Of a stretch of 64,000 nucleotides of DNA, positions 24,302 to 35,493 are shown in pieces. Source of the stretch: an uncultured Amphritea sp. (GTDB taxonomy: Bacteria; Pseudomonadota; Gammaproteobacteria; Pseudomonadales; Balneatricaceae); assembly GCF_937127095.1 (NCBI RefSeq), contig NZ_CAKZLP010000008.1, forward strand, positions 62,001-126,000, in the 5' to 3' direction. The notes beneath the pieces are model-generated. The model was not told the origin of the DNA. It did not search any database and saw nothing but the letters and a program-made list of their open reading frames with translations. Both the position numbers and the translations under genes were made by a program. Each line of letters opens with the position of its first letter. The stretch's first letter is position 1.

Positions 24302-25060
24302 ATGCCTGCCTCACATAAGCATTCCAAGTACAAACGTATACTTCTCAAGTTAAGTGGCGAAGCCCTGATGGGCGAAGCTAATTTCGGCATCGACCCTAAA
24401 GTGTTAAACCGGATGGCGCTGGAAATAGGCCAGCTGGTGGGTATAGGTGTTCAGGTCGGTATGGTTATTGGCGGTGGCAACCTGTTCCGTGGAGCGGCAT
24501 TGAGTGCTGCGGGCCTGGATCGGGTGACCGGCGACCATATGGGTATGCTGGCAACCGTTATGAATGCGTTGGCGATGCGTGATGCCCTGGAACGTTGTAA
24601 TATTGCTACCCGGGTCATGTCTGCTATTCCGATGCGCGGTGTGGTAGATGATTATGACCGGCGTAATGCGGTCCGTTACCTGGCTCAGGGTGACGTTGTG
24701 ATTTTTTCTGCGGGTACCGGTAACCCGTTTTTTACTACTGACTCAGCCGCGTGTCTGCGGGGCATCGAGATCGATGCGGATGTAGTAATTAAAGCCACCA
24801 AAGTTGATGGTGTGTATACCGCAGATCCGATGAAGGACCCTTCTGCTAAGCGATATCGCCATCTGACATTTGATGAGGCGCTGGATAAGCAGCTGGGCGT
24901 AATGGATCTGACTGCAATCTGTCTGGCCCGTGACCACGATATGCCGGTCCGGGTTTTCAATATGAACAAACCAGGTGCGCTTGCCAACCTGATTGTTGGT
25001 AGCGACGAAGGAACCGTCATTGATAATAATGAGACGGTAGGAGAGATATATGCTGAATGA
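24302..25060 (+). CDS. pyrH: Uridylate kinase
   Basis: A 252-residue UMP kinase of the amino-acid-kinase fold, converting UMP to [16 protein letters not shown] at the start binds phosphate, GGGNLFRG and the [12 protein letters not shown] stretch are typical. The frame is open upstream, but ATG at 24302 is preceded by GGAG and gives the expected N-terminus. The end overlaps the start of frr by 11 bases. Confidence 0.97.
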   Translation: MPASHKHSKYKRILLKLSGEALMGEANFGIDPKVLNRMALEIGQLVGIGVQVGMVIGGGNLFRGAALSAAGLDRVTGDHMGMLATVMNALAMRDALERCNIATRVMSAIPMRGVVDDYDRRNAVRYLAQGDVVIFSAGTGNPFFTTDSAACLRGIEIDADVVIKATKVDGVYTADPMKDPSAKRYRHLTFDEALDKQLGVMDLTAICLARDHDMPVRVFNMNKPGALANLIVGSDEGTVIDNNETVGEIYAE

Positions 25061-25607
25061 GATAGCGAAAGATGCCCAGGAACGCATGGGTAAAAGTCTT
25101 GATGCTTTGGCGACCAATCTGAAGAAGATTCGCACCGGTCGTGCACATCCGAGTATTCTGGAAACCGTATATGTAAATTACTATGGTTCCCCTGTACCGC
25201 TGAGTCAGGTAGCAAACATCAGTGTTGAAGATGGTCGTACTCTGTCCATCTCTCCATGGGAGTCAAACCTTGTCCCGGATATCGAAAAGGCGATTATGAA
25301 GTCTGATCTGGGTCTTAACCCGTCGACTGCTGGTGCGGTGATTCGTGTGCCGATGCCTGCGCTGACCGAAGAAACCCGTAAAGGCTATATTCGTCAGGCG
25401 CGTGCCGAAGCTGAGAATGGCCGGGTTTCTATCCGTAATATTCGCCGGGATGCAAACGGCGATATCAAAGATCTCCTGAAAGAGAAAGAGATTACCGAGG
25501 ATGACGCGCATCGCGGTGAAGACCAGATTCAGAAGCTGACCGATAAGTTTATTGCTGATGTTGATCAGCTGCTTGTGGCCAAAGAATCGGACCTGATGGA
25601 AATTTGA
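25050..25607 (+). CDS. frr: Ribosome recycling factor
   Basis: A 185-residue RRF, exactly the family length. With EF-G it splits ribosomes after termination. The N-terminal helix with [10 protein letters not shown] and the C-terminal IQKLTDKFI segment fit the family. It is coupled to pyrH by an 11-base overlap. Confidence 0.98.
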   Translation: MLNEIAKDAQERMGKSLDALATNLKKIRTGRAHPSILETVYVNYYGSPVPLSQVANISVEDGRTLSISPWESNLVPDIEKAIMKSDLGLNPSTAGAVIRVPMPALTEETRKGYIRQARAEAENGRVSIRNIRRDANGDIKDLLKEKEITEDDAHRGEDQIQKLTDKFIADVDQLLVAKESDLMEI

Positions 25608-25652
25608 AGGGAATAGCCGGTGGCTTGTTAACAGCAGCTATCGGCATCTGAT

Positions 25653-26414
25653 ATGTCTGAAAAATTACAGCTCAGTTTGCCTGCGGGAAGATCTGTACCA
25701 CGTCATATTGCGATCATTATGGATGGTAATAACCGCTGGGCGAAAAAACATGGAAAGGGAAGTCTGGCCGGGCATCGCGCCGGTGTGGACAGTGTCCGCA
25801 GTGTGGTGCAAGGATGTGCTGAGCTGGGTGTAGAAGTGTTGACGCTGTTTGCCTTTAGTAGCGAAAACTGGCAGCGACCTCCCCTGGAAGTTAAAGGGTT
25901 GATGGAGCTGTTTGCGCTGGCACTGGATCGTGAAGTAAAAAAGCTTCATAAGCACAATATTCGCTTGCGCGTTATCGGTGATACGAGTCGCTTCAGTAGC
26001 TCGTTACAGAAAAAGATCGATAAAGCGGAAGCGCTGACAGCGGGTAATACGGGCCTTATGGTGAATGTGGCCGCTAACTACGGTGGTCGCTGGGATATAG
26101 TTGAAGCGGCCCGGCGTTTTGCCCAGGGCTGTGTAGACGGGAGTTTTACCCCGGAACAGCTGGACGCTGATCTGCTCGGGTCGATGGTCTGTCTGAGTGA
26201 TCTGCCTGCGCCGGATCTGTGTATCCGAACTGCGGGTGAGCAGCGCATCAGTAACTTCCTGATCTGGCAGATGGCTTACAGTGAATACTTCTTCAGTGAC
26301 CTATTGTGGCCCGACTTTAATAAGTATGCACTGGGAGCCGCGATTCAAAGCTACGCCACACGCGAGCGCCGTTTTGGTAAAACCAGTGAACAGATAGAGG
26401 CTGAGAATGCTTAA
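25653..26414 (+). CDS. uppS: Undecaprenyl diphosphate synthase
   Basis: A 253-residue cis-prenyltransferase that makes the C55 lipid carrier for peptidoglycan and surface polysaccharide. Motifs IMDGNNRWAKKHG with the catalytic Asp near residue 24, FAFSSENWQRP, and RTAGEQRISNF(L)LWQ-type are in place. It overlaps cdsA by eight bases. Confidence 0.97.
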   Translation: MSEKLQLSLPAGRSVPRHIAIIMDGNNRWAKKHGKGSLAGHRAGVDSVRSVVQGCAELGVEVLTLFAFSSENWQRPPLEVKGLMELFALALDREVKKLHKHNIRLRVIGDTSRFSSSLQKKIDKAEALTAGNTGLMVNVAANYGGRWDIVEAARRFAQGCVDGSFTPEQLDADLLGSMVCLSDLPAPDLCIRTAGEQRISNFLIWQMAYSEYFFSDLLWPDFNKYALGAAIQSYATRERRFGKTSEQIEAENA

Positions 26415-27219
26415 ACAGAGGGTATGGACTGCCGTCCTGTTAGCTCCGTTAGTTTTGGCGGGGCTGTTCCTCTCCAGTGTTGATGTGTTTAAACTGTTTG
26501 TTGCTGCCATTGTTCTTTTTGGTGCCTGGGAATGGGCTAATCTGTCGGGCCTGAGTCTCCCCACTGTACGTTTTGCATATACCTCGTTTATTGCAGCGCT
26601 CATTGCGGCGCTTAATTACTATTCCCCGGATGCGGCGTTTAGTGGCTTTCTTATGTTAGCGGTAGTGTTCTGGCTACTGGCTGCGTTCTGGGTCGTACGC
26701 TATCCTGCCGCTAGTGGCTGGCAGACTATCTGGCAGCGTGCTCTGATCGGTATTCTGGTGCTTGCTTCCAGCTGGATGGCGCTGGTCAGTCTGCACCATC
26801 ATCCCCGGGGAGATACTTTGTTGCTGATGTTGCTGCTTCTGGTTTGGGGAGCTGATATCGGTGCTTATTTTGCAGGTAAAACCTGGGGGCGGGCTAAACT
26901 TGCGCCTAACGTCAGTCCTGGTAAAACCCGGGCAGGGCTGTGGGGCGGCCTTGCCTCTTGCGCAGCAATCTCCTTCTGTTTTGTTATCTATCTTGAACTT
27001 GATCTGCTTACCGGAGTCTATCTGTTGCTATTAGCGATGGTTGCCGGACTGGCCTCTGTGCTGGGTGATCTGTTTGAGAGTATGTTGAAGCGTCATCGCG
27101 GCATTAAAGACAGTAGTCGGCTGCTCCCCGGTCATGGTGGAGTGTTGGATCGGATAGACAGTATTACTGCTGCAGGGCCCGTGTTTGTGATGGGTGTGCA
27201 GTTGTTAGCGATTAGCTGA
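26407..27219 (+). CDS. cdsA: Phosphatidate cytidylyltransferase
   Basis: A 270-residue polytopic CDP-diacylglycerol synthase, the housekeeping copy. The signature SMLKRHRGIKD and PGHGGVLDRIDS is near the C-terminus. It supplies all phospholipid head-group pathways. It lies in the usual place between uppS and rseP, but dxr, which commonly sits between cdsA and rseP, is missing. A second, divergent CdsA homologue is at 2.5 kb. Confidence 0.96.
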   Translation: MLKQRVWTAVLLAPLVLAGLFLSSVDVFKLFVAAIVLFGAWEWANLSGLSLPTVRFAYTSFIAALIAALNYYSPDAAFSGFLMLAVVFWLLAAFWVVRYPAASGWQTIWQRALIGILVLASSWMALVSLHHHPRGDTLLLMLLLLVWGADIGAYFAGKTWGRAKLAPNVSPGKTRAGLWGGLASCAAISFCFVIYLELDLLTGVYLLLLAMVAGLASVLGDLFESMLKRHRGIKDSSRLLPGHGGVLDRIDSITAAGPVFVMGVQLLAIS

Positions 27220-27231
27220 TTCTGAGGAAAG

Positions 27232-28584
27232 ATGGATATTATAAATACCGTATTAGCACTGATCGTCACTCTGGGTATTCTGGTGACGATTCATGAATAT
27301 GGACACTTCTGGGTGGCCCGGCGTTGCGGTGTCAAAGTTTTACGTTTTTCGGTTGGTTTTGGTAAGCCCCTGATTCGCTGGCGAGACCGGCGGGATACTG
27401 AGTTCGTTATCGCCATGATTCCCCTGGGTGGTTATGTGTCCATGCTGGATGAGCGCGAAGCTGATGTTGCGCCGGAACTACTGGATCAGGCCTTTAACCG
27501 CAAGTCGGTGTTGCAGCGGATTGCGATTGTTGCTGCGGGACCTGTGGTTAACCTGCTGTTTGCGGTGTTAGTGTATTGGGGGATGCTGGTCTCCGGCGTG
27601 GAAAAAGTAGTTCCGGTGATTGGTAGCATTACCCCGGATAGCGTTGCGGAGCAATCCGGGTTGCAGCCAGGGTATGAGGTTCTTTCTGTTGCCGGGCGTG
27701 AAACGCACTCCTGGGATGATGTTAACCTTGCGTTGGCGGCCTATCTCGGTGAGTCAGTAGTGGTGCCAGTTACGCTGCGTCAGGGTGCTAACGGTCTGAG
27801 GCAGAATTACGAGTTGAATCTGACTGGTTGGCATTTTGATCCTGAAGCGCAAAGTCCTCTGTCAGCGCTGGGTATTCAGCCATACCGTCCCGTGTATCCG
27901 TCGGTGATCGGGCAGGTCGTCGAGGAGGGTGCCGCGGGTAAGGGTGGGTTGCTAGCCGGAGACCGGGTTATCGCCGTAGATGGCCGGCCGGTGTCAGAGT
28001 GGATTCAATTGGTTGATATTGTTCGCCAGAGCCCCGGTAAGGCGCTTCAGTTTGACGTGGAGCGCAACAGTCAGCGACTTACGCTAACGATTACGCCGGA
28101 TGCGAAGCCGGAAGTGACCGCTACGGTTGGTTATATCGGTGCCGGTGTTGCGCCGGTTGAGTGGCCAGCAGAGATGCTGCGGGATGTTCGGTATGGTGTT
28201 ATCGAGTCAATCGGCGGTGCGTTCTCTAAAACCTGGCAGATGATTAGCCTGACTCTGGATTCTATCTGGAAAATGCTCGAAGGCGTGTTATCCGTAAAAA
28301 ACTTGAGTGGGCCGATAACCATTGCTAAAGTGGCAGGCGCTTCTGCTGCCTCTGGTGTTGAGGCGTTTGCCGGATTTCTGGCATATCTGAGTATCAGTCT
28401 CGGTATTCTTAATCTGCTACCGATCCCTATGCTGGATGGTGGACATCTGCTGTATTACGCAGTGGAGTTGCTAAGGGGACGGCCGGTATCTGAAAAGGTG
28501 CAGATGGTCGGGTTGAAAATCGGGATGGCAATTTTGTTTTCGCTTATGGGCGTCGCTATTTTTAATGATCTGATGCGACTTTAA
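27232..28584 (+). CDS. rseP: Site-2 protease RseP
   Basis: A 450-residue inner-membrane zinc metalloprotease. It has the active site HEYGH in the first membrane helix (about residue 22), two PDZ domains in the middle (about 110-200 and 205-290), and the LDGG motif ([10 protein letters not shown]) near 395. It performs the second cleavage of anti-sigma factor RseA to activate the envelope stress response and clears signal peptides. Confidence 0.96.
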   Translation: MDIINTVLALIVTLGILVTIHEYGHFWVARRCGVKVLRFSVGFGKPLIRWRDRRDTEFVIAMIPLGGYVSMLDEREADVAPELLDQAFNRKSVLQRIAIVAAGPVVNLLFAVLVYWGMLVSGVEKVVPVIGSITPDSVAEQSGLQPGYEVLSVAGRETHSWDDVNLALAAYLGESVVVPVTLRQGANGLRQNYELNLTGWHFDPEAQSPLSALGIQPYRPVYPSVIGQVVEEGAAGKGGLLAGDRVIAVDGRPVSEWIQLVDIVRQSPGKALQFDVERNSQRLTLTITPDAKPEVTATVGYIGAGVAPVEWPAEMLRDVRYGVIESIGGAFSKTWQMISLTLDSIWKMLEGVLSVKNLSGPITIAKVAGASAASGVEAFAGFLAYLSISLGILNLLPIPMLDGGHLLYYAVELLRGRPVSEKVQMVGLKIGMAILFSLMGVAIFNDLMRL

Positions 28585-28613
28585 ATTATCTATTTCAATA
28601 TAAGAACCAGTTC

Positions 28614-30917
28614 ATGAAGATCAGAATCGGACTTCTCTTTTCCCTGGCACTGTTTTCGGCGGTTGTTGGTGCGCAATCATTCACTGTGGAAGACGTGCGT
28701 CTGGAAGGGCTGCAGCGTGTCGAGCCCGGCCTGGTGCTGCGTAACCTTGATATTGATTCGGGGCAGAGCGTTGATCAGGGCGAAATCGCTGAGGCTACAC
28801 GGCGGGTGTTCCGTACCGGTTATTTTGACGATATCCGTATTGCCCGTGATGGTAATGTGCTGATCGTTAAGGTTCAGGAGCGTCCGGCTGTCAGTCTCAT
28901 CCGTCTTGACGGGAATAAGGTGCTGGACGATAAAGTTTTGCTGGATGGTCTGAAACAGAATGGTCTGCGTGAAGGCGATGTCTTTAAGCGGGCAACGCTG
29001 GAAAAAATCCGCCAGGACCTGCTACGTATGTATGCGGGGCAGGGTCGTTATGGCGCCGCTATCGACGCTGAGGTTGAGACGCTTTCAGAGAATCGCGTTG
29101 CCCTGAATATCGATATTAAAGAGGGTAAGGTTGCCACAATTCAGCATATTAATATTGTCGGTAATACGGTGTTCACCGATGCAGATCTGAAAGATGGTTT
29201 TTCTCTCAAGCTGCCGGGTTTCTGGGATTTCTTCAGTGACTCTGATAAGTATGCCCGGGAAAAACTGGCGGGCGACCTCGAGCGACTGCGCTCATACTAC
29301 CTTGACCGGGGTTATATCAATTTCACCATCGATTCATCTCAGGTCTCTTTGTCTCCGGATAAAAAGCACGTATATATTACTGTCAGTGTGACTGAGGGTG
29401 AGAAGTTCTCCGTTGGCAGCGTAGCTGTTGCCGGCGATCTGGTAATTGATGAGCAGGAGTTGCTGGATGCGATAACGGTTGTCGAAGGGGCTACTTTTTC
29501 GCGTCGCGACATGACTGAATCACAGGATGCACTGATTCGAAAGCTGGGCGATAAGGGGTATCTGTTTGCCAATGTCAGCCCGGTGCCTAAGATTAATGAC
29601 GATAATACCGTTAATCTGCAGTTCTTTATTGCACCCGGAAATCTGACCTATGTGCGCCGTATCTCGATAAAAGGCAACACTAAAACCGCCGATGTCGTGG
29701 CCCGGCGTTCAATGTCTCAGGTCGAGGGTGGTCTTGTGTCCTCCGCGGCCATCGAGCGATCCAAGCAGCGTATTGCCCAGACCGGTTATTTTAAAGATGT
29801 GAATGTGGAAACTGCGTCGGTACCGGGTACGGATGATCAGGTGGATCTGGAATACAGTGTTATCGAAGACAATACCGGTAACTTCTCTGCCAGTGTGGGC
29901 TTTTCCCAGACCAGTGGCGCAATCCTCAACCTGAGTGTCGAGCAGGATAACTTCCTCGGTTCCGGTAACAGCGTCGGCTTTGGTGTTACACAAAGTGATA
30001 CCATCACCGAATACAAGTTCAGCTATGTTGAACCCTACTATACGGTTGATGGCGTCAGTCGCGGCTATAACATCTATTCCCGCGAAACCAACTATGATCA
30101 GGAAAACGTCAGTAACTACTCGACTGATACTCTGGGTGCAGGGGTTAACTTCGGATATCCAATGGATGATTATCAGCGCCTCAATTTCGGTCTGAACTAT
30201 GAAGGGATCAAGGTTAAGCCCTCGACTGATGTTTCAGCGGAGGTGACCGACTATCTCGCAGAGGAGGGGGACAATTTCAATATTTTCAACGTTCAGTTCA
30301 GCTGGAGTGATAATCACCTGAACCGGAAAATCTTCCCTACTGAGGGCTACTCTCAAAGTGCTTCGATTGAGATAGGGATTCCCGGTAGCGATCTGTCTTA
30401 TCACAAAGAGCAGTACAAGGGGCGTATCTATTACCCTTTGACAGAAGATAAAGAGGGTCTTATTGGCTCGCTGAGAGGTCGACTTGCTTTTGCGGGTAAG
30501 CTGGGAGATAACGCCTACCCGTTCTTTAAGAACTACTATAGCGGCGGTTTGAGTTCAGTACGCGGATTTAAATCCAACTCGCTGGGTCCCAGAGATTCAC
30601 AGGCTGACCCTTTTGGCGGGAATGTTGCTGTTGATATGAGCGCTGAGCTTATCTTCCCGGTCCCCTTTATTAAAGACTCAAGTTCAATGCGTACCCTGCT
30701 ATTTGTCGATGCCGGTAACGTTTTTTTAACAGAGTGTCCTACCAGTAACAGCTGTGATAGCGGTATTAAATTTGACGAACTGCGTTACGCTGCCGGTTTT
30801 GGATTCAGTTGGCTGACCCCGATCGGGCCGATCTCAATTGCACTGTCTAAGGCGCTAAATGCAACAGATACAGACGATGAGCGGTTCTTCGAATTTGCTC
30901 TTGGACGAACTTTCTAA
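28614..30917 (+). CDS. bamA: Outer-membrane protein assembly factor BamA
   Basis: A 767-residue BamA: signal peptide (about 1-20), five POTRA domains to about residue 420, then a 16-strand beta-barrel with the VRGF motif (about 655) and the C-terminal Phe typical of barrel proteins. It inserts beta-barrels into the outer membrane. It stands between rseP and skp, the conserved order. Confidence 0.97.
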   Translation: MKIRIGLLFSLALFSAVVGAQSFTVEDVRLEGLQRVEPGLVLRNLDIDSGQSVDQGEIAEATRRVFRTGYFDDIRIARDGNVLIVKVQERPAVSLIRLDGNKVLDDKVLLDGLKQNGLREGDVFKRATLEKIRQDLLRMYAGQGRYGAAIDAEVETLSENRVALNIDIKEGKVATIQHINIVGNTVFTDADLKDGFSLKLPGFWDFFSDSDKYAREKLAGDLERLRSYYLDRGYINFTIDSSQVSLSPDKKHVYITVSVTEGEKFSVGSVAVAGDLVIDEQELLDAITVVEGATFSRRDMTESQDALIRKLGDKGYLFANVSPVPKINDDNTVNLQFFIAPGNLTYVRRISIKGNTKTADVVARRSMSQVEGGLVSSAAIERSKQRIAQTGYFKDVNVETASVPGTDDQVDLEYSVIEDNTGNFSASVGFSQTSGAILNLSVEQDNFLGSGNSVGFGVTQSDTITEYKFSYVEPYYTVDGVSRGYNIYSRETNYDQENVSNYSTDTLGAGVNFGYPMDDYQRLNFGLNYEGIKVKPSTDVSAEVTDYLAEEGDNFNIFNVQFSWSDNHLNRKIFPTEGYSQSASIEIGIPGSDLSYHKEQYKGRIYYPLTEDKEGLIGSLRGRLAFAGKLGDNAYPFFKNYYSGGLSSVRGFKSNSLGPRDSQADPFGGNVAVDMSAELIFPVPFIKDSSSMRTLLFVDAGNVFLTECPTSNSCDSGIKFDELRYAAGFGFSWLTPIGPISIALSKALNATDTDDERFFEFALGRTF

Positions 30918-30927
30918 GGAGAAAACA

Positions 30928-31434
30928 ATGCTTCGACCAACTATGTTTCGATCACTGATACTTATCGCAGGGCTGGTATTCAGCTTCAATGCAATGGCTG
31001 AGAAAGTGGTTGCGCTCAGCGTGCAACAGGCTTTGCTGACCAGTAAAGCTGCGGATGCATTCCGTGAGAAGCTCAAGTCAGAGTTCAGCAGCGAGCAAAA
31101 GCAACTTATCGACCTGGAAGCTCAGGCGAAAAAGATTCAGGACGATATTAAAAAAGGCCAGGGCACTCAGTCTAAGGAAGTTCAGGATCAGCAGCGTGTG
31201 CAGTTTCAGAAAGCCTATGGCGAATATCAGCGTTTAGGGCAAGAGTTACAGCAGAAACAACGCCTGCGTGAAGACGAGTTTCTGAAAGAGATGCGGCCCA
31301 AACTGGATACAGTTATTCGTGGTCTGATCGAGACAGAGGGCTATGATATGGTGGTCAGCAAACAAGCGACCATCTTTGCAAAGCCTGAGCTGGATATTAC
31401 TGCAAAGGTTGTTGAACTGCTGAATAAGCAGTAA
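30928..31434 (+). CDS. skp: Periplasmic chaperone Skp (OmpH)
   Basis: A 168-residue secreted helical protein with a signal peptide (cleavage near AMA-EK, about residue 23) and a long charged coiled-coil middle, as in the Skp trimer that carries unfolded outer-membrane proteins to BamA. An upstream in-frame ATG exists within bamA, but ATG at 30928 has a perfect AAGGAG and starts the signal peptide. Confidence 0.94.
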   Translation: MLRPTMFRSLILIAGLVFSFNAMAEKVVALSVQQALLTSKAADAFREKLKSEFSSEQKQLIDLEAQAKKIQDDIKKGQGTQSKEVQDQQRVQFQKAYGEYQRLGQELQQKQRLREDEFLKEMRPKLDTVIRGLIETEGYDMVVSKQATIFAKPELDITAKVVELLNKQ

Positions 31435-31441
31435 ACGACCG

Positions 31442-32488
31442 ATGGCGAAACCTTCTTTTACTGTTGCTGAGCTGGCTAGCCTGCTTGGGGCTGAAACGGT
31501 TACTTCAGATTGCCTGATCGAGGGTATAGGGACATTACAGTCGGCTACTGAAAAGCAATTGTCATTTCTACACAATGGGCGTTATCAGCAGCAGCTGCAG
31601 GCCTCCCGGGCCGGTGCTGTTCTGGTGCGGGCTGAGCATCGTAACGACGTAGCTTCGATTGCTCTGGTGGTTGCAGACCCTTACATTGCTTATGCACGGG
31701 CAACCGCGTTGTTTTGTCAGCAGCAGACGACTGAGGTAGCAGCTATCAGTCTTTCCGCAGAGATCAGTACATCGGCGGTGTTAGCGGATAATGTAACTAT
31801 AGGCGCACATGCGGTTATCGGTGATGATGTGAAGATCGCATCCGGTGTGACGATTGGCGCTAACAGTGTTATTGGCCCCGGCAGTGTGATCGGTGAAAAC
31901 ACCCGTATCGCTGCCAATGTTACGCTGTACAGCGAGGTCAGGGTGGGGGCATTATGCGTTATCCACAGCGGTGCAGTGATCGGCGCCGATGGCTTTGGTT
32001 TTGCCAATGATGATGGCCAATGGTTGAAAATTCATCAGTTGGGTGGCGTTAGAATTGGTGACCGCGTTGAGATCGGTGCAGGTACCACCATCGATCGTGG
32101 GGCGCTGGATGATACAATTATTGGCGATGGTGTCATACTCGACAATCAGATTCAGGTCGGTCATAACGTTAATATTGGCGATAATACGGCAATCGTTGCC
32201 TGTACCGCCATTGCTGGTAGCACCCGCATAGGAAAAAATTGTACTATCGCGGGTGCTGTCGGTATTGCCGGGCATCTGACGATCGCAGATGGTACGCATA
32301 TCACCGCGATGACGCTCGTTAGTAAATCGATATTGCAGCCGGGAGTTTACTCTTCCGGAACGGCTATGGAGCCGCATCAGCAGTGGAAACGTAATGTGGT
32401 GAGATTTCGTCAGTTAGATGAGCTGTCTCGTCGGGTTAAATGTTTAGAACATATTGTAAAGCAGCATACTGAAGGTCAGCCTGAATGA
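31442..32488 (+). CDS. lpxD: UDP-3-O-acyl-glucosamine N-acyltransferase
   Basis: A 348-residue left-handed beta-helix acyltransferase adding the second hydroxyacyl chain in lipid A synthesis. The N-terminal uridine-binding domain is followed by many hexapeptide repeats (about 105-290) and the catalytic His in [10 protein letters not shown] near 200. It overlaps fabZ by four bases. Confidence 0.97.
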   Translation: MAKPSFTVAELASLLGAETVTSDCLIEGIGTLQSATEKQLSFLHNGRYQQQLQASRAGAVLVRAEHRNDVASIALVVADPYIAYARATALFCQQQTTEVAAISLSAEISTSAVLADNVTIGAHAVIGDDVKIASGVTIGANSVIGPGSVIGENTRIAANVTLYSEVRVGALCVIHSGAVIGADGFGFANDDGQWLKIHQLGGVRIGDRVEIGAGTTIDRGALDDTIIGDGVILDNQIQVGHNVNIGDNTAIVACTAIAGSTRIGKNCTIAGAVGIAGHLTIADGTHITAMTLVSKSILQPGVYSSGTAMEPHQQWKRNVVRFRQLDELSRRVKCLEHIVKQHTEGQPE

Positions 32489-32925
32489 TGATGGATGTAA
32501 AAGAGATCCGCAAATATTTACCTCACCGTTACCCCTTCCTCCTGGTAGACCGGGTGGTTGAGCTGGTGCCGGGTGAGTCGATCGTCGCCTATAAAAACGT
32601 CACTGTGAATGAAAACTTCTTTAATGGCCACTTTCCGGATCATCCGGTTATGCCGGGTGTACTGATTGTTGAGGCGATGGCGCAGGCTGCCGGAATTCTT
32701 GGCTTTAAAACCATGGATAAGACGCCTGAAGATGGCTCAATTTATTATTTCGTCGGTTCTGATAAAGTACGCTTTAAGCGTCCTGTCGTGCCAGGTGACA
32801 GACTTCAGTTGGAAGCCACTATCGTTTCTGAAAAGCGTGGTATCTGGAAGTTTGATGTTCGTGCTACAGTTGACGGAGAGCTGGCAAGCTCGGCAACTAT
32901 TCTTTGTGCAGATAGAAAGGTCTAA
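32485..32925 (+). CDS. fabZ: 3-hydroxyacyl-ACP dehydratase FabZ
   Basis: A 146-residue hot-dog-fold dehydratase. [12 protein letters not shown] near the start and the [18 protein letters not shown] motif with catalytic His near 52 and Glu in LIVEAMAQ near 66 are intact. It works in fatty acid elongation and shares the 3-hydroxyacyl-ACP pool with LpxA and LpxD. Confidence 0.97.
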   Translation: MMMDVKEIRKYLPHRYPFLLVDRVVELVPGESIVAYKNVTVNENFFNGHFPDHPVMPGVLIVEAMAQAAGILGFKTMDKTPEDGSIYYFVGSDKVRFKRPVVPGDRLQLEATIVSEKRGIWKFDVRATVDGELASSATILCADRKV

Positions 32926-32927
32926 TT

Positions 32928-33698
32928 TTGATCCACTCCAGCGCCATTATTGACCCGTCTGCCCGCCTGGCTGATGATGTTGAGGTGGGTCCCTGGACGG
33001 TTATCGGCCCCGATGTAGAGGTCGGTCCCGGGACTAAAATTCATTCTCACGTTGTTATCAAGGGGCCGACTAAAATCGGTTCACGTAACCATATTTATCA
33101 GTTCGCCAGTATCGGTGAAGACTGTCAGGATAAAAAGTATAACGGTGAGCCTACACAGCTGCAGATCGGGGATTACAATGTCTTCCGTGAGGGCTGTACC
33201 GTGCACCGGGGTACGATCCAGGATAACAGTATTACTGTTATTGGCAGTCATAACCTGTTTATGGCGAATGTTCATGTAGCCCACGATTGCATCGTTGGCG
33301 ATAACAATATTCTGGCTAATAACTGCGCCCTTGCAGGGCATGTTCACCTGGGAGATTTTATTATCCTGGGTGGCTTTACCGCTGTGCATCAGTTCTGTCT
33401 GATCGGTTCTCACAGTATGTGTGGTGCCGGTAGTGTGGTGCTCAAGGATATTCCTGCATTTGTCATGTCTAATGGCAACAGCGCTCAGCCGCATGGCATC
33501 AATGCTGAGGGGCTGAGGCGGCGCGGTTTTTCTGCGGCGGCAATTCAGAATATCAAGCGTGCTTATAAAATCATCTATCGTCAGGGTTTGAAGCTGGATG
33601 AGGCGATAGCTGAGCTTGAGCCGCTGGTGCTTGAAACGCCGGAGCTTAAGCTGTTGTCTGATTCCCTCAAAGCCTCCACCCGGGGCATCATCCGTTAG
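32928..33698 (+). CDS. lpxA: UDP-N-acetylglucosamine acyltransferase
   Basis: A 256-residue LpxA, first enzyme of lipid A synthesis. Hexapeptide repeats cover residues about 1-185 and the catalytic His lies in HVAHDCIVGD near 122-125. The start is TTG at 32928, supported by AGAAAGG seven bases upstream and by the conserved N-terminus IHSSAIIDPSA. Confidence 0.96.
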   Translation: MIHSSAIIDPSARLADDVEVGPWTVIGPDVEVGPGTKIHSHVVIKGPTKIGSRNHIYQFASIGEDCQDKKYNGEPTQLQIGDYNVFREGCTVHRGTIQDNSITVIGSHNLFMANVHVAHDCIVGDNNILANNCALAGHVHLGDFIILGGFTAVHQFCLIGSHSMCGAGSVVLKDIPAFVMSNGNSAQPHGINAEGLRRRGFSAAAIQNIKRAYKIIYRQGLKLDEAIAELEPLVLETPELKLLSDSLKASTRGIIR

Positions 33699-33701
33699 GG
33701 T

Positions 33702-34874
33702 ATGAGTACCCTGCGCATTGGTATCGTAGCAGGTGAAGCATCCGGAGATATTCTGGGTGCTGGCCTGCTGGCAGAACTCAGACAGCGTTTTCCTGATATT
33801 GAGATTGAGGGGATTGGCGGTGAGCTGATGCAGGCCGAGGGCTGCGACAGTCTCTATCCTATGGAACGTCTATCCGTAATGGGGCTGGTTGAAGTGCTTG
33901 GCAGGCTGAGAGAGTTGCTGGGGATTCGTAAATCGCTGGTGTCCCGCTTTTGTCAGCATCGCCCGGATATTTTTATCGGTATCGATTCTCCCGACTTTAC
34001 CCTGAATCTGGAAGGTAAACTCCGTGTTGCAGGTATTCCGACGGTGCACTATGTTAGTCCATCGGTCTGGGCCTGGCGCAGTAAACGGGTGTTTAAAATC
34101 CTCAAAACAACTGATCTGATGCTCACCCTGTTCCCGTTTGAAGCTCAGTTTTATGAGCAACATGCGATGCCGGTTGAGTTCGTTGGCCATCCGTTGGCGA
34201 ATATGATTCCCCTTGAACCGGATCAGCCAGGTGCCCGGTCCGATCTGGATCTGCCCCATGGGCAGCGCATTGTCGCGCTGATGCCCGGCAGTCGCGGCGG
34301 CGAGTTGAAATATCTGGCAGAACCTTTCCTGGATACCGCGCGCTGGTTGTTGAAGCGCAACTCTGATCTTGTCTTTGTGATGCCGGCGGCCAATCAGGAG
34401 CGTTTTGATCATTTACGTGCGCTGATCGATAGCCGTTACAGTGATCTGCCTATAAAACTGGTGTTGAAGCGTTCGCGGGAGGTTTTGACCGCTGCGGACG
34501 CGGTGTTGATCGCCTCGGGTACCGCGACCCTTGAAGCATTATTGCTGAAAAAGCCGATGGTGGTGGCATACCGGATGGCTCCGATTACCTATAAAATCAT
34601 CTCCCGCTTGCTCAGTAGTAAATATATATCCCTGCCGAATCTGCTGGCAGATGCGCCTTTAGTGCCTGAAATCCTGCAGAATGAAGTGCGCCCTGAGGTG
34701 TTGGGGCCAGCGATTGAGCAGGCATTGATAGACAGTGATGAGCAGAGCGCGTTAAAACAGCGCTTTTACGAGATCCATCTGCAGTTACGACAGGATGCCA
34801 GTAAAAAAGCGGCCGATGCGATCGTTCAATTGCTGCAATCCCGCGGGAGGCTGAGTGAAGACGCTGGGGTTTGA
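33702..34874 (+). CDS. lpxB: Lipid A disaccharide synthase
   Basis: A 390-residue GT-B glycosyltransferase joining UDP-diacylglucosamine and lipid [14 protein letters not shown] near the start and [13 protein letters not shown] near 108 are characteristic, as is the [17 protein letters not shown] stretch near 270. It overlaps rnhB by 20 bases. Confidence 0.97.
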   Translation: MSTLRIGIVAGEASGDILGAGLLAELRQRFPDIEIEGIGGELMQAEGCDSLYPMERLSVMGLVEVLGRLRELLGIRKSLVSRFCQHRPDIFIGIDSPDFTLNLEGKLRVAGIPTVHYVSPSVWAWRSKRVFKILKTTDLMLTLFPFEAQFYEQHAMPVEFVGHPLANMIPLEPDQPGARSDLDLPHGQRIVALMPGSRGGELKYLAEPFLDTARWLLKRNSDLVFVMPAANQERFDHLRALIDSRYSDLPIKLVLKRSREVLTAADAVLIASGTATLEALLLKKPMVVAYRMAPITYKIISRLLSSKYISLPNLLADAPLVPEILQNEVRPEVLGPAIEQALIDSDEQSALKQRFYEIHLQLRQDASKKAADAIVQLLQSRGRLSEDAGV

Positions 34875-35463
34875 TTTTGCCGCGGAGCGGTTGATTGCCG
34901 GTGTCGATGAGGTGGGGCGCGGCCCTTTGATTGGCAATGTCGTTGCTGCTGCGGTTATTCTCGATCCGGCTAAGCCGATCAGCGGTCTGACCGACTCGAA
35001 GAAACTCAGCGAGAAAAAGCGTGAACAGCTTTTTCCGCTGATTCAGGAGAATGCTCTTGCCTGGTCTATCGCCTGGGCGACACCTGAAGAGATCGATGAA
35101 CTGAACATCCTGCATGCCACCATGCTGGCGATGCAGCGCGCCGTTAATCAGCTTAAAGTTGTGCCTCAGTTTGCCCTGATTGATGGCAATCGTTGCCCTC
35201 CCGGTTTGCCCTGTCCTTCCGAGGCGATTGTTAAGGGTGATCTGAAAGAACCCGCCATCAGTGCCGCATCAATTCTGGCAAAGGTGTATCGTGATCGGGA
35301 GATGGCCGAGCTGGATAAGCGTCACCCGGGCTATGGTTTTGCCCAACATAAAGGCTATCCCACCGCGCTGCATATGGAAAAATTGCGTCTTTTAGGCCCG
35401 CTGCCAGAACACCGACGCAGCTTCAGGCCCGTTGCAGAGTTACTCTCTGTTAATAGCCTTTAA
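34855..35463 (+). CDS. rnhB: Ribonuclease HII
   Basis: A 202-residue RNase HII removing ribonucleotides from DNA. The acidic residues lie in [12 protein letters not shown] near 14-25, and the LIDGN and KGD motifs follow. GTG start at 34855 within the end of lpxB, with GGGAGG upstream. Confidence 0.95.
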   Translation: MKTLGFDFAAERLIAGVDEVGRGPLIGNVVAAAVILDPAKPISGLTDSKKLSEKKREQLFPLIQENALAWSIAWATPEEIDELNILHATMLAMQRAVNQLKVVPQFALIDGNRCPPGLPCPSEAIVKGDLKEPAISAASILAKVYRDREMAELDKRHPGYGFAQHKGYPTALHMEKLRLLGPLPEHRRSFRPVAELLSVNSL

Positions 35464-35493
35464 TAACGAACTTAACTGAATAAACGAGCTGAA